Shown here: positions 33,476 to 42,419 of the stretch, in pieces
How the letters are laid out: every line of letters begins with the position of its first letter
How positions within the stretch are numbered: position 1 is the first letter of the stretch
Assembly (NCBI RefSeq): GCF_965662675.1
Contig: NZ_CBFIIK010000006.1
Span: 1 to 64,000, forward strand
Length of the DNA: 64,000 bases
Origin: Roseicyclus sp965662675
GTDB lineage: Bacteria; Pseudomonadota; Alphaproteobacteria; Rhodobacterales; Rhodobacteraceae
Reading direction: 5' to 3'
Notes under the pieces: model-generated
Database searches by the model: none
What the model was told of the DNA's origin: nothing
The model's input: the letters and a program-made list of their open reading frames with translations, nothing else
Translations under genes and position numbers: made by a program

Positions 33476-35218
33476 TCACGACACCGTCTCAAGCGGTCGG
33501 ATGGATCTCTCCGCCGCAAAACAGTTGAGCGCGTCGACCGTGCCTTGATCGAGGCGAATTCCCTCGGCATTGCGACGCGTCTGTTCCTCCCATTCGCGAT
33601 CACCTGCCGCCATGACGCGCTGCCCCTCGGCCGCTCGCGATTGCCGGATATGGCTGATGTAACGACCGACCACCGCGCGAAAGACCGTACTGCCGCCAAA
33701 GGCATCAGGGTCCAGCGCCAGCACAAAGGCCCCCAGATGGCGCGGCGTTTCCATGTCGTCGCTGATCATCGGCGGCAACTCCACGCTCAACGGGGCATCC
33801 GAAAAAGCCGTCGACAATATCTCGGCCAAGCCGGCCAAGCCCGCGCCCTTGTAGCCGAACAGCGCGCCACCAAGCGGAGCCAACATTTCGGTTTGGGCGG
33901 GATTGGTGACGAAGCGGCCCTCGGCATCGGCGGCAACATCGGGCGGCAAACTCAGACCCAGCGCGTGCGCCAGTTGCACCCGGTTAAACGGGATTGCGCT
34001 GGTGGCCATGTCAAACAGCCATGGCCGCGCGCCATCAGACGGGGCAGCGGCCGCGATGGGATTGGTGCCATGAAATCGCTGCGCGCCGCCTTGAAGGCGA
34101 ACGAAGCTATCAGAATTGCAAACGGCCAATCCCATCATGCCTTGCTCGGCGATCGCCATTGCATAAGCGCCCGCTGGGCCGAAATGCGATGAATTGCGGA
34201 TAGCGACCGCCCCGATACCATTTTGCCGCGCCAAGGCGACGGCGTGGCGCGCCGCCTCATAGCCGCCCACGGCACCGTGGGCGTCATCGGCATCCAGCAC
34301 TGCTGCGCCGCCCTTGCCCTGTGAAAAGCGCGGCGATGGCTTTGGGTTCAACCGCCCGCGTGCGAAACCTTCGAGGTAATGGGGCAAAAGGCGATAACCG
34401 TGCGAGTCCACACCCAAGCCTGAAGCATGGGACAATGCCCCGATGACCGCTTCGATGGTCAGCGCATTGGCTCCAACTTCATCAAGTGCCGTCCGGCAAA
34501 AACGCTCGATTTCGGGCAGCATCACCCTTCGTGCGGCGCCTTGTGCCTTGGCGGCATTGTCGTTCGAGCCGAAGCGCGCAAGGTAATTGGCCGTCGTCTC
34601 GCCGACATGTTTTTGCAAAAGCGCCATTGCGCCAGCGCTGTCTCCCCTGCGGATGAACGCCACGATTTCAGCATGATCGGCCAATGAAATCGTGTTGAGT
34701 TCTGTTTCGCGCGAAAGCCAGTTGCGAAGGGCTTGGATGCGGAATGACAACAACAGGTAGTTCGATCGCAGGTATCCATTGCCACACAGATCGAAGATCG
34801 CCGTGTGATAATCGCGGTCGAGCAAACGGTAGCTGGAGGCATCCGCGACATCGAGGGCCGCGCGCATTTTGTCGACGATCCCGTCGAGCGTTTCGGTCAA
34901 GCTTGCACGGTTGCGCGCGATGGCAAGCGTCAGCGCCTCGCGCTCGAGGATCAGGCGCAGTTCACCCAATTCGGCGATCGTGCCGCTGCCCATCGAGAAT
35001 ACTTGTGCGGTCCGGTCGGGTGGCATTTCTACCAAACCTTCGCTTTCAAGTTGCAGTAGCGCCTCACGGATAGGGCTTTTGCTCATGCCCAGAAGCTCAG
35101 ACAGCTCGTTCTCGGGCAGCTTCCGTCCCATTGGAAAGGTGCCGGAAATGATACGCTCGCGGATCTCCTCTCGGGCGAGGTCCGACAACTTGACGCGTTC
35201 AAGCTGATTTTTTTGCAT
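33476..35218 (-). CDS. Fused GntR/FCD regulator and LDH2-family malate/lactate dehydrogenase
   Basis: One uninterrupted 580-residue reading frame holding two complete modules. Residues 1-217: winged helix (PENELSELLGMSKSPIREAL) and FCD domain with the metal set Asp134/His138 (DRDYH), His182 and His204. Residues 218-232: Ala-rich linker. Residues 233-580: LDH2/malate dehydrogenase fold with His273 (DSHG), His345 (NSSHFG), HGTNP (383-387) and GYKGAG with Lys457. The start at 35218 (MQKNQL) places the palindrome 35241-35259 in the leader; the earlier in-frame Met would translate through it. An internal ATG at 34520-34522, residue 233, has AAGGGTG just before it, so a free dehydrogenase might also be made. 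The standalone homologue at 41385-42419 shows the enzyme module is full length. Function as a substrate-sensing or moonlighting regulator is inference. Confidence 0.85.
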   Translation of the reverse strand: MQKNQLERVKLSDLAREEIRERIISGTFPMGRKLPENELSELLGMSKSPIREALLQLESEGLVEMPPDRTAQVFSMGSGTIAELGELRLILEREALTLAIARNRASLTETLDGIVDKMRAALDVADASSYRLLDRDYHTAIFDLCGNGYLRSNYLLLSFRIQALRNWLSRETELNTISLADHAEIVAFIRRGDSAGAMALLQKHVGETTANYLARFGSNDNAAKAQGAARRVMLPEIERFCRTALDEVGANALTIEAVIGALSHASGLGVDSHGYRLLPHYLEGFARGRLNPKPSPRFSQGKGGAAVLDADDAHGAVGGYEAARHAVALARQNGIGAVAIRNSSHFGPAGAYAMAIAEQGMMGLAVCNSDSFVRLQGGAQRFHGTNPIAAAAPSDGARPWLFDMATSAIPFNRVQLAHALGLSLPPDVAADAEGRFVTNPAQTEMLAPLGGALFGYKGAGLAGLAEILSTAFSDAPLSVELPPMISDDMETPRHLGAFVLALDPDAFGGSTVFRAVVGRYISHIRQSRAAEGQRVMAAGDREWEEQTRRNAEGIRLDQGTVDALNCFAAERSIRPLETVS

Positions 35219-35240
35219 CCCTGATCCAACCGTCTTCGCA

Positions 35241-35259
35241 TGGATATATTGTATATCCA
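35241..35259. promoter_or_regulatory. Perfect 19-bp palindrome, likely operator of the GntR-LDH2 fusion
   Basis: TGGATATA (35241-35248) and TATATCCA (35252-35259) are exact inverted repeats around TTG. It lies 23 bases upstream of the chosen start and overlaps the expected -10 region downstream of TTGACC on the minus strand. Short A/T-rich palindromes with a TGTATA-like core are typical of FCD-family GntR operators, so autoregulation is likely. Confidence 0.65.
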
Positions 35260-35311
35260 CGCCCAACTCAGGGCGAAGGTCAACCATTACTTTGAAGAGT
35301 GTCAAATTGGC

Positions 35312-35363
35312 GAGCCTTGCGGCAAGCGGGCGTACGTGTCGATCTGGGGTGACCGCAAGGCTC
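35312..35363. repeat. 11-bp inverted repeat with 30-base spacer
   Basis: GAGCCTTGCGG (35312-35322) and CCGCAAGGCTC (35353-35363) are perfect complements in the 260-base gap between the D-2-hydroxyacid dehydrogenase stop and the fusion gene. It may end the upstream transcript or be a second regulator site. No T-tract is present. Confidence 0.4.
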
Positions 35364-35478
35364 CGCGGCGCTTGGTTGCCGCCATGCTTCGCGGGCCGTG
35401 ATCGTCATGCGAATGAAACGACGATCCTCGCCCTTGGGGCAGACCGATTCCGCCGGATCGTGCGCGCGTTTCCCGGCG

Positions 35479-36414
35479 CTAAGGGACGGGGCTGGGCAAT
35501 GGTGCGCCCGCAAGGAATGCTGCGATATTGGCGCGCTGAAGACTTGCCATCGCGGCGCGTGTTTGCACTGTTGCACTGCCGATATGCGGTAAAGACAGCA
35601 CATTCGGCAACGCCAGAAGCTGCGCGTTCGCTTGCGGCTCATGCGCGAAAACATCAAGCGCCGCACCAGCCAGACGCCCCTCTTTCAACGCCGCAACAAG
35701 GGCGTCTTCGTCGATCACAGATCCGCGTGCGACATTGATGATATATCCGGGCCCGAGTGCTGCAAGCGTGTCATGGCCGATGAGGTTGCGCGTCTGCTCT
35801 CCGCCAACGATCGTGACGATGAGATCATCAACGTCTTGCGCCATCGCGCGCGGAGTCGCGTGCCAGCGCATACCAGCCACGCCTTTATCCGCGCGGGCGG
35901 TATAATGGATTTCGCAGCCGAACGGCGCCAACCTGTCGGCGACGGCACGACCGATTCGGCCCATCCCCACAATACCCACCTTGCGGCCGCTGGCCTTGGT
36001 GCCCAAGGCGAGTGGCTGCCCCGCCACCCAGTCGCCTCGATGCAGATAGGCGGCGGCTCCCATCACGCCCCGACAGGCGGCGATCCACATGCATAGGGCC
36101 AGATCCGCAACATCTTCGTTCAGCACATCGGGCGTTATGGTGATGGTGATGCCACGTGCGCGTGCAGCATCGCCGTCTATGGCGTCGTGACCGACCCCGT
36201 AATTGGCGATCAGACCGAGGCCGGGCAAACCATCCATTTGAAGCGGGCCGAAGGGCTCATGCCCTTTGTAAGCCACGATGCGCACCCCTTCTCTCAGCGC
36301 GGGGTCAAGCGCCGCCATGGCAGCGAGATCTGGCAGGACCAAGGCCGCGAACTGGCTCTGGAATGCGTCGATTTCCTCGGGCTCATAGTGTCCGATGGCA
36401 AGGGTGTGGGTCAT
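35479..36414 (-). CDS. D-2-hydroxyacid dehydrogenase, glyoxylate/hydroxypyruvate reductase type
   Basis: A 311-residue NAD(P)-dependent dehydrogenase. It reduces 2-keto acids such as glyoxylate or hydroxypyruvate, or works in reverse. The nucleotide site is VGIVGMGRIGRAVA; the catalytic Arg is in NVARGSVIDE, Glu in DVFAHEP and His in LPHIGSAT. The gene stands 260 bases upstream of the GntR-LDH2 fusion gene and 218 bases downstream of the enoyl-CoA hydratase, so it may have its own promoter; CCACATGTGG (36569-36578) is a palindrome in that gap. Confidence 0.9.
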   Translation of the reverse strand: MTHTLAIGHYEPEEIDAFQSQFAALVLPDLAAMAALDPALREGVRIVAYKGHEPFGPLQMDGLPGLGLIANYGVGHDAIDGDAARARGITITITPDVLNEDVADLALCMWIAACRGVMGAAAYLHRGDWVAGQPLALGTKASGRKVGIVGMGRIGRAVADRLAPFGCEIHYTARADKGVAGMRWHATPRAMAQDVDDLIVTIVGGEQTRNLIGHDTLAALGPGYIINVARGSVIDEDALVAALKEGRLAGAALDVFAHEPQANAQLLALPNVLSLPHIGSATVQTRAAMASLQRANIAAFLAGAPLPSPVP

Positions 36415-36632
36415 CCGTGAAATCCATCGCTGAAAATCGTGGTCAAGGAACGCTGTTGTCCAGAAAAGGCCGGCGCGCCCAGTGAGCGGTCGCTTTGCAA
36501 CCTAGCAAGATACCCATGGTCAAGCCAGCCTTATGGCCCAAGCACATGGCAAAGGCCCCGGTTCGAGACCACATGTGGATATCGAAGGTCGTTTTCCCAA
36601 AGCCGCATGAGGGCGCGCACCGCACCCAAGGT

Positions 36633-37433
36633 TCAATCGCCGTTGAAACGCCCCTCGCGCCTTTCAAGGAGGGCTGCGACGGCTTCTGCGTGATCGGCGG
36701 TCTGGTGCATCGCACCTTGATAGGCGGCCGACAGTTCCAGAATTTGGTCCAGCGTTGCCGTGGTTCCGTCACGCAACAAGCGTTTGGTCAAGCGAAGCTG
36801 ACGGGGCGGATTGCGCGCGATACGGCGGGCTAGCGCCATTGCTTCGTTCATCAACGCATCGGGTGGCGTGACCCGCGATACCAGCCCCCATGCCAGCGCC
36901 GTATCGGCATCGATCGCATCGGCAGTAAAGGCCATCTCGCTGGCGCGCGACAGCCCCACCTGTCTTGGCAAGATCCACGCCCCACCATCGCCCGAGATGA
37001 TTCCGACATTCACGAAATTCTCGGCGAATGTCGCGTTTTCAGAAGCGATGCGGATGTCGCAAAACAGCGTCAGATCACAACCCGCCCCATAGGCCGGCCC
37101 ATTCACCGCGGCGATCATCGGCACTTCGACCGACCAGACCGCTTTCGCCACACGTTGAATGCCCGCGCGGTAGGCGTTGCGCACCGCGATGGCATCGCCT
37201 GCAAAGATGCCCTCCTTGTCGCGCATATGTTTGAGGTTGCCACCCGAGGAAAAGGCTTTGCCTGCGCCGGTCAGGATCGCGCAGCGGATCGACTGATCGG
37301 TGTTGAGCCATTCCATCGCGGCGCAAATCTCGTCGATCATGTCCGCATCCGTGATCGGATTGCGCAGCTCTGGCATGTTCAGGGTCAGGGTCGCGATGCC
37401 CTCATCTTGGGTGATGAGAAGTTTTGTGGTCAT
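36633..37433 (-). CDS. Enoyl-CoA hydratase/isomerase-family protein
   Basis: A 266-residue crotonase-fold protein. The oxyanion-hole blocks are seen as AFSSGGNLKHM and AVNGPAYGAGCDLTLFCD, and the catalytic region as FVNVGIISGDGGAWILPR. In the second region the usual two-Glu pattern is incomplete, so it may not be a simple hydratase. The start at 37433 is the family start; 56 extra in-frame residues upstream look random. Its neighbours (small dimeric-barrel proteins, TTT transporter, dioxygenase) suggest a CoA-linked step in an aromatic or branched acid pathway. Confidence 0.85.
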   Translation of the reverse strand: MTTKLLITQDEGIATLTLNMPELRNPITDADMIDEICAAMEWLNTDQSIRCAILTGAGKAFSSGGNLKHMRDKEGIFAGDAIAVRNAYRAGIQRVAKAVWSVEVPMIAAVNGPAYGAGCDLTLFCDIRIASENATFAENFVNVGIISGDGGAWILPRQVGLSRASEMAFTADAIDADTALAWGLVSRVTPPDALMNEAMALARRIARNPPRQLRLTKRLLRDGTTATLDQILELSAAYQGAMHQTADHAEAVAALLERREGRFNGD

Positions 37434-37482
37434 GCGGAATGTCCTGCCCCGTTGCGGTGCGATGGGACTATCGTACCTACGT

Positions 37483-37812
37483 TCAACGCATTTTAGAGAA
37501 AGCGGTTGGCGTAAGGAAGCTTGACGCGATGTTGGCCACGACCTCGCCATGTGCCGCGTGATGCGCCGCGCGCGCCGCGACCCATTCGCGATCGGTTGCA
37601 AAAGCTGTCCATAGCTGTTCGCGCTCGGCCAAGCTTTCCCAAGATAGGAAATAGGTCAACTCGTGGTTCGATGGCCCGACAAGCGTAGTGAAAAAGCCGA
37701 CAGGGCGCAGGCCGAGCCGCGCCCATATGCGCAGTGTCGTATCTTCGAACCGCTGCAACAACGCGGGCAAACCACCCGGCACGCAAGCGTAAACGCGCAT
37801 CTCGTAGATCAT
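37483..37812 (-). CDS. NIPSNAP-family protein
   Basis: A 109-residue protein with a single dimeric alpha/beta-barrel (NIPSNAP) domain. Family signs are YEMRVYACVPGGLPALLQRF at the start and a LTYFLSWESLAEREQLW core. The start at 37812 (MIYEMRVY) is the family start. Such proteins occur beside catabolic enzymes without an agreed function. It lies between an enoyl-CoA hydratase and a YciI-like gene. Confidence 0.8.
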   Translation of the reverse strand: MIYEMRVYACVPGGLPALLQRFEDTTLRIWARLGLRPVGFFTTLVGPSNHELTYFLSWESLAEREQLWTAFATDREWVAARAAHHAAHGEVVANIASSFLTPTAFSKMR

Positions 37813-37864
37813 GGGGTATCCTTGGGTTCGGTCCAACCTGTCCATATGGGCGAGGGTGATGGTT

Positions 37865-38236
37865 TCAGCCGATGATAGCGCTCTGATCGGAGTAGCGTAT
37901 GGTGAACGTCATCGCGCCTTCGTTCAACATCCAGCGGTGCAGCGTGTATGCGCGCAACCCAGCCGCATGGAACGGATCGGCATCGGCGATGGTACGGGCT
38001 GCGGCCTCGTCTTCTGCGCGCAAGATGATCATGCCGCCGGTCGGAACGGTGCCGCCCTCCTCGAAGATGGGGCCCGCACCGAAAAGGTGGCCTTCACGCT
38101 CCAATGCGATTTGGTAGTCCAGATGGGCGGGCAATAGCGCTTGCATGCCGGGACCGCGTGCCGGCCGGGTGGTGACCACCCAAAGCGAGCGGCGCAGCAT
38201 GGTGGCGTATAGCTCTTCCGGTGTTTTCGCGGTCAT
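37865..38236 (-). CDS. YciI-like protein
   Basis: A 123-residue dimeric alpha/beta-barrel protein of the YciI superfamily. It has ALLPAHLDYQIALEREGHLFGAGPI, a YciI pattern with the conserved His-Asp pair, and AADADPFHAAGL-like helix. The family includes muconolactone-isomerase-like folds, so it may tautomerise or isomerise a ring-cleavage product; this is inference. It is 69 bases downstream of the TctC gene. Confidence 0.78.
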   Translation of the reverse strand: MTAKTPEELYATMLRRSLWVVTTRPARGPGMQALLPAHLDYQIALEREGHLFGAGPIFEEGGTVPTGGMIILRAEDEAAARTIADADPFHAAGLRAYTLHRWMLNEGAMTFTIRYSDQSAIIG

Positions 38237-38305
38237 CCCTGCCTCGTGAATATAGCAAGAGCGGTGGATGCGCGGCAGCATTGCCGCCGCGCATGCTTTT
38301 TGGGT

Positions 38306-39265
38306 TCAACGCTTTTCAACGCCCGCCGCAGCGATCACTTCGGTCCAGACGCCGATCTGACGTTCGATCAATGCCTGAAGCTCGGCCCCCGTCGATCCGG
38401 TCGGGTTCGCGCCCAGAGCCGAAATACTTTCCTGCACGGCAGGCTGTGCCAGCGCGCCAGAGATCGACTCGCTCAAGATCGCTGCAACATCGTCAGGCAG
38501 ACCAGCAGGCGTGCCAAGCGCAGTCCAGGAAATGACGTCAAAGCCCGGTGCGACCGTTTCGGCCAGCGTGGGGACATCCGGCGCGTCGGGCCAACGCGTC
38601 CCCGAGGTCACGGCCAGAACATCGAAGACGCCCGCATCGGCCTGACCTCGGATCACGGTGCCTGCGTCGATGATCAGATCGACCTCGCCGCCCATCAGCG
38701 CCGTGCTGGCGGCAGCACCGCCCTGATAAGGCACATGAATGAACTCCACTCCCGTCTGAAGGCCCAGAAGCTCGCCGGTCAGGTGTTGGGTTGAACCGAC
38801 GCCGGAATGACCGATGACGATCCCACCGGGATCGGCCAGCGCCGCTTCGATGAGGGCGTTGATCGAGTCGTATTCGCCCGCGCGTGCTGCAACGAAGAAC
38901 GGGAACTGCCCGACTGTCGAAAGGAAGGTGAAATCATTCACCGAGTCATAAGGCAGCTGATTGTAGAGCGCCGCCGCCACGGCATGTCCGCCGACCAGCA
39001 GTTGCATGGTGTAGCCATCGGCGGCTTCGCCCGCGACATAGCCCGAGGCCACGGTGCCACCCGCGCCGGGGCGCGATTCAACGACGACGGGCTCGCCCAG
39101 ATCGGCCGAGATCGCCTCCGCCATGATGCGCGATACGACATCGGCGTTGCCGCCTGCGCCAAAGCCGTGAACGATCCGCATTGCGCGATCGGGGAATTCT
39201 TGCGCGAAGGATGGCGCCGCAAGTGCCAATGTGAGCGGTAGAGCGACGAGTATTGTCTTGATCAT
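38306..39265 (-). CDS. tctC: Tripartite tricarboxylate transporter binding protein (Bug family)
   Basis: A 319-residue periplasmic Bug/TctC receptor with a signal peptide ending at SFA (about residue 21). Typical blocks are FPDRAMRIVHGFGAGGNADVVSR, VVESRPGAGGTVASG, and HVPYQGGAAASTALMGGEVD. It binds a carboxylate and delivers it to TctA/TctB. The order on this strand is tctB-tctA-tctC. The start at 39265 follows GGGAGGAAG. Confidence 0.92.
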   Translation of the reverse strand: MIKTILVALPLTLALAAPSFAQEFPDRAMRIVHGFGAGGNADVVSRIMAEAISADLGEPVVVESRPGAGGTVASGYVAGEAADGYTMQLLVGGHAVAAALYNQLPYDSVNDFTFLSTVGQFPFFVAARAGEYDSINALIEAALADPGGIVIGHSGVGSTQHLTGELLGLQTGVEFIHVPYQGGAAASTALMGGEVDLIIDAGTVIRGQADAGVFDVLAVTSGTRWPDAPDVPTLAETVAPGFDVISWTALGTPAGLPDDVAAILSESISGALAQPAVQESISALGANPTGSTGAELQALIERQIGVWTEVIAAAGVEKR

Positions 39266-39362
39266 GGTCTTCCTCCCAATGTTTTTCCATCGTCCAGTCT
39301 TGTAAGGCCTAGGACCTCCCATTGGCCTTGTTCGCGCCATTTGCGGACGCGGCTTTGTCCGG

Positions 39363-40862
39363 TCAGGATGATACTGCCCGGACGGTCTTTCGCCGGGCAG
39401 TCATGCTCGACCAAATTGCATAAGCGATCAGCGCCACCGAACAGGCGACGAGGATCGCGCTGATGGGGCGGGTGACGAAGATGGTGAAATCGCCGCGATA
39501 GATCAGCATGGCGCGGCGGAAATTATCCTCGAGCAGCGGGCCGAGGACAAAGCCCAGAAGCACCGGAGCGGGTTCGAACCGATAGTTCTTCATCAGGTAA
39601 CCCAGAACCCCGAAGGCCAGCGTCAGCACGACATCAGTGACGCTGGTGCGATGCGAATAGACGCCAACGCAAATCATCACGATGATAACCGGATAAAGTT
39701 TTTGATACGGGATGCGCAGCAAAAGCACCCATAGCCGGATCAGGGGAATGTTGATCATCAGCAAGATGATGTTGCCGACCAGGAAGCTGGCGATGACACC
39801 CCAGAACAGTTCGGGTTGATCAGTCATCAGGCGGGGTCCGGGGACGATCCCGTTCAAGATCAACGCACCGATGATCAGCGCCATGACCGCATCGCCGGGA
39901 ATGCCGAGCGTCAGGGTCGGGATGAAACCTGTCTGTGCGGCGGCATTATTGGCGGATTCCGGCGCGGCAAGGCCGGGCAGATGCCCCTTGCCGAACTTGT
40001 CCGGCGTCCGCGAGAAACGCCGTTCCAACGCATAGGCCATGAAAGACGCGATCGCCGCCCCCGTGCCGGGGAGAGCGCCAAAGAAGCTACCCACGCTGGA
40101 GCCGCGCAGGATCGGAAAGGCGAGGGTCCGCGCCTCGGCCCGTGTGGGAAGCACATCGCGCATCCTCAGCGCCAAGGCAGGGCCGGGCGGCGTGCGCGTG
40201 GCGGCATTGCGGATGATCTCGCTGACACCGAACAGGCCCATGGCCAGCGACACAAGGCTGATGCCATCGGCCAGTTCCGGCACCGCGACGAAACGGTAAT
40301 AGCCTGTCGTCTGATCGGCACCCACAAGCCCAAGCGCGATGCCCAACACAACCATCGCGAATGACCGGATCTGCGAGCCGGTCCCGATGAGCGAGGCGGC
40401 CAACAGGCCAAGGATCACCAGCATCGCGTATTCCGGCGCACCGAAGCGCAGCGCGATCAGCGTCATCGGGATCGCGGCCAAAACCAGAATGGCGACGCCC
40501 ACCATGCCCCCCACGAAAGAAGAGAACGCCGCCACGAACAGCGCAAGCCCCGCGCGGTTGTTCTGCGCCAACGGATAGCCCTCGAGGCAGGTGACAACCG
40601 AGGAGGGCGTGCCGGGCAGGTTCAACAAGATCGATGCGATCGAGCCGCCGTATTGCGAGCCGTAATAGATCCCCGCCAGCATGATCATCGAGGTGGTGGC
40701 ATCGAGGTAGAAGGTCACAGGCAGCAAAAGTGAGATTGCCGTGATCGCCCCGATCCCCGGAAGTACGCCGATCAACTGCCCGATGAATACACCGATAAAG
40801 GCATAGACCAGCACATGTGGCTGCATCACGACATTCAGACCAAGGAAGAGCTGGTCGATCAT
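39363..40862 (-). CDS. tctA: Tripartite tricarboxylate transporter large permease
   Basis: A 499-residue TctA permease with about 12 helices in two repeats. Each repeat has the loop motif: GVLPGIGAITAISLL near residue 35 and GALPGTGAAIASFMAY near 265. NLPGTPSSVVTCLEGYPLA and FIPTLTLGIPGDAVMALI are also typical. It starts two bases after the tctB stop. Confidence 0.93.
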   Translation of the reverse strand: MIDQLFLGLNVVMQPHVLVYAFIGVFIGQLIGVLPGIGAITAISLLLPVTFYLDATTSMIMLAGIYYGSQYGGSIASILLNLPGTPSSVVTCLEGYPLAQNNRAGLALFVAAFSSFVGGMVGVAILVLAAIPMTLIALRFGAPEYAMLVILGLLAASLIGTGSQIRSFAMVVLGIALGLVGADQTTGYYRFVAVPELADGISLVSLAMGLFGVSEIIRNAATRTPPGPALALRMRDVLPTRAEARTLAFPILRGSSVGSFFGALPGTGAAIASFMAYALERRFSRTPDKFGKGHLPGLAAPESANNAAAQTGFIPTLTLGIPGDAVMALIIGALILNGIVPGPRLMTDQPELFWGVIASFLVGNIILLMINIPLIRLWVLLLRIPYQKLYPVIIVMICVGVYSHRTSVTDVVLTLAFGVLGYLMKNYRFEPAPVLLGFVLGPLLEDNFRRAMLIYRGDFTIFVTRPISAILVACSVALIAYAIWSSMTARRKTVRAVSS

Positions 40863-40864
40863 CG

Positions 40865-41329
40865 CTACCTCCAGAACGCCGGGATCGGCAATTCGAGGGC
40901 CACGAGAAACAACAGCCAGCCGCCAAGTGTTGCGAGCGATGCATAGATCAGCACGTTGAGCGGGCGCGCCTCGTCATCGGCGAACATCGAGATGGCAACG
41001 GCAAGAAACATGGACGGCACAAGGCCCACGCGATCGACAAGCGCCGCGAAAATCAAGATCGCGGCCGAGATGAAAGCCAGTCCACGCCAATGCATCGTGC
41101 CGTCACGCGGCAGGCGCGCGGCCATGATATCCGCCATGATGATGGCGACAGCGAGGGCGCAGATCAAAAGCCCGATGATACGCGGGATAAAGCCGGGCCC
41201 CATCTGGGTCAGGCGGCCCACCGGATAATCCCACGCCACCGCCAGCATGATCAGCCCGATGACCAAAAGCACGCCGCCACTCAGGGCGCGCCGCAAGATG
41301 GATGGTCGGTCTTGGTCTATGTCCTGCAT
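40865..41329 (-). CDS. tctB: Tripartite tricarboxylate transporter small subunit
   Basis: A 154-residue TctB protein with four predicted helices (GGVLLVIGLIMLAVAW, then RIIGLLICALAVAII, FISAAILIFAALV, and LNVLIYASLATLGGWLLF). The MGPGFIPRIIG block after helix 1 is diagnostic. The start at 41329 removes 90 unsupported upstream residues. It lies 55 bases after the LDH2 gene. Confidence 0.9.
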   Translation of the reverse strand: MQDIDQDRPSILRRALSGGVLLVIGLIMLAVAWDYPVGRLTQMGPGFIPRIIGLLICALAVAIIMADIMAARLPRDGTMHWRGLAFISAAILIFAALVDRVGLVPSMFLAVAISMFADDEARPLNVLIYASLATLGGWLLFLVALELPIPAFWR

Positions 41330-41384
41330 GATCGCCCCTCCTTTCTCGCGCGGCTGTTTCTGGCCCGGTGTGTCGCGTGGTGCC

Positions 41385-42419
41385 TCAAGGCAGCTCCATT
41401 GCCATGGGCGCCGTGATGCCCAACCTGCCTGCCATGACGGCCAGACGGTCGAGCGTGCCTTTCGCAATCGGGATGCCGGCGCTTTGGCGTTCGGCCGCAA
41501 GGCGAAAGCCCCGCTCGCCCGGCATGAGGATTTCATTTGTGTCGGGCGCTTTCGGCAAGGCCTTGAGCCCTGCGGCCAATTCCGCGATCTGCGCGACAAA
41601 TATGTCGGGATCGGTAAAGGCGTCGATCCGGATCGCCAGCGCCACCCCGTTCATCGCCCCCTTGCCCCCTGACAAGACGCCCGAGATGGCGGGGTTGGAA
41701 ATCAGCACACTGGCCAACACCTCGATCATCAGCGACAGGCCCGAACCCTTTGCCCCGCCAAGCGGGGTCAGGGTGGCGACCTTGGCCGGATCGGTGGCGG
41801 GCTGGCCCGACGTATCGATGGCCCATCCTTCCGGGATGGCGCTGCCGGTGTCACGGGCGTGCATGATCTTGCCCAGCGCCACGGTCGATGTGGACATATC
41901 CAGCAACAAGGGGCGTTCCCGGCCCGGAACGGCAATCGAAATCGGGTTGGTCGACACCCCCGCGACCCGCGCGCCGTGATAGGCCATAAGCGGGCCGGAT
42001 GCCGTCATCACGATCCCCAGATAGCCGCGCTCGGCGGCGCGCAAGGCGAAATACCCGACCGCGCCGGCATGGGTGATATTGCGCGCCGAACACCAGCCGA
42101 TCCCAAGACGCCCGGCGATCTCGATCGCCTCATCCATCGCCATCACCATGGCCGAGGGGCCGGGCGCATGTGCAGCCTCGAGTACGGCGACGGCCCCTTG
42201 CTGCGAGATGACTGTCGGTGTGGCCACGGAGTCAATCAGCCCTTGCGCGACCATCTCGCCGTAACGCGGGATGCGCAGGACACCATGCGATTCCGCACCC
42301 CGCTCATTCGCCCAAACAAGAATGTCCGCCGTGCGTTCCGCGTGACCCGAGGTGTAACCCGCCCCGCGCAGCAAGGCGGCTGCATATTCCCTCAGGTCGT
42401 CTGGGCGAAACCGGATCAT
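41385..42419 (-). CDS. LDH2-family malate/L-lactate/ureidoglycolate dehydrogenase
   Basis: A 344-residue NAD(P)-dependent 2-hydroxyacid dehydrogenase. Catalytic-site blocks are ESHGVLR, NITHAGAVGYF, VSTNPISIAVP and LGGAKGSGLSLMIEV. It is the standalone relative of the enzyme module in the fusion protein at 33476-35218. It overlaps the alpha/beta-hydrolase stop by four bases. In context it may oxidise a hydroxy acid released by the hydrolase. Confidence 0.9.
   Translation of the reverse strand: MIRFRPDDLREYAAALLRGAGYTSGHAERTADILVWANERGAESHGVLRIPRYGEMVAQGLIDSVATPTVISQQGAVAVLEAAHAPGPSAMVMAMDEAIEIAGRLGIGWCSARNITHAGAVGYFALRAAERGYLGIVMTASGPLMAYHGARVAGVSTNPISIAVPGRERPLLLDMSTSTVALGKIMHARDTGSAIPEGWAIDTSGQPATDPAKVATLTPLGGAKGSGLSLMIEVLASVLISNPAISGVLSGGKGAMNGVALAIRIDAFTDPDIFVAQIAELAAGLKALPKAPDTNEILMPGERGFRLAAERQSAGIPIAKGTLDRLAVMAGRLGITAPMAMELP

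Noticed and set aside
33476..35218. Fusion caused by a sequencing frameshift
   Set aside because: Both modules are in the same frame with no internal stop and a short Ala-rich linker; each is full length. An error that removed a stop codon cannot be fully excluded without reads.
36555..36585. GTTCGAGACC as a possible tRNA T-loop
   Set aside because: No acceptor or anticodon arm can be built around it; the nearby CCACATGTGG is only a palindrome.
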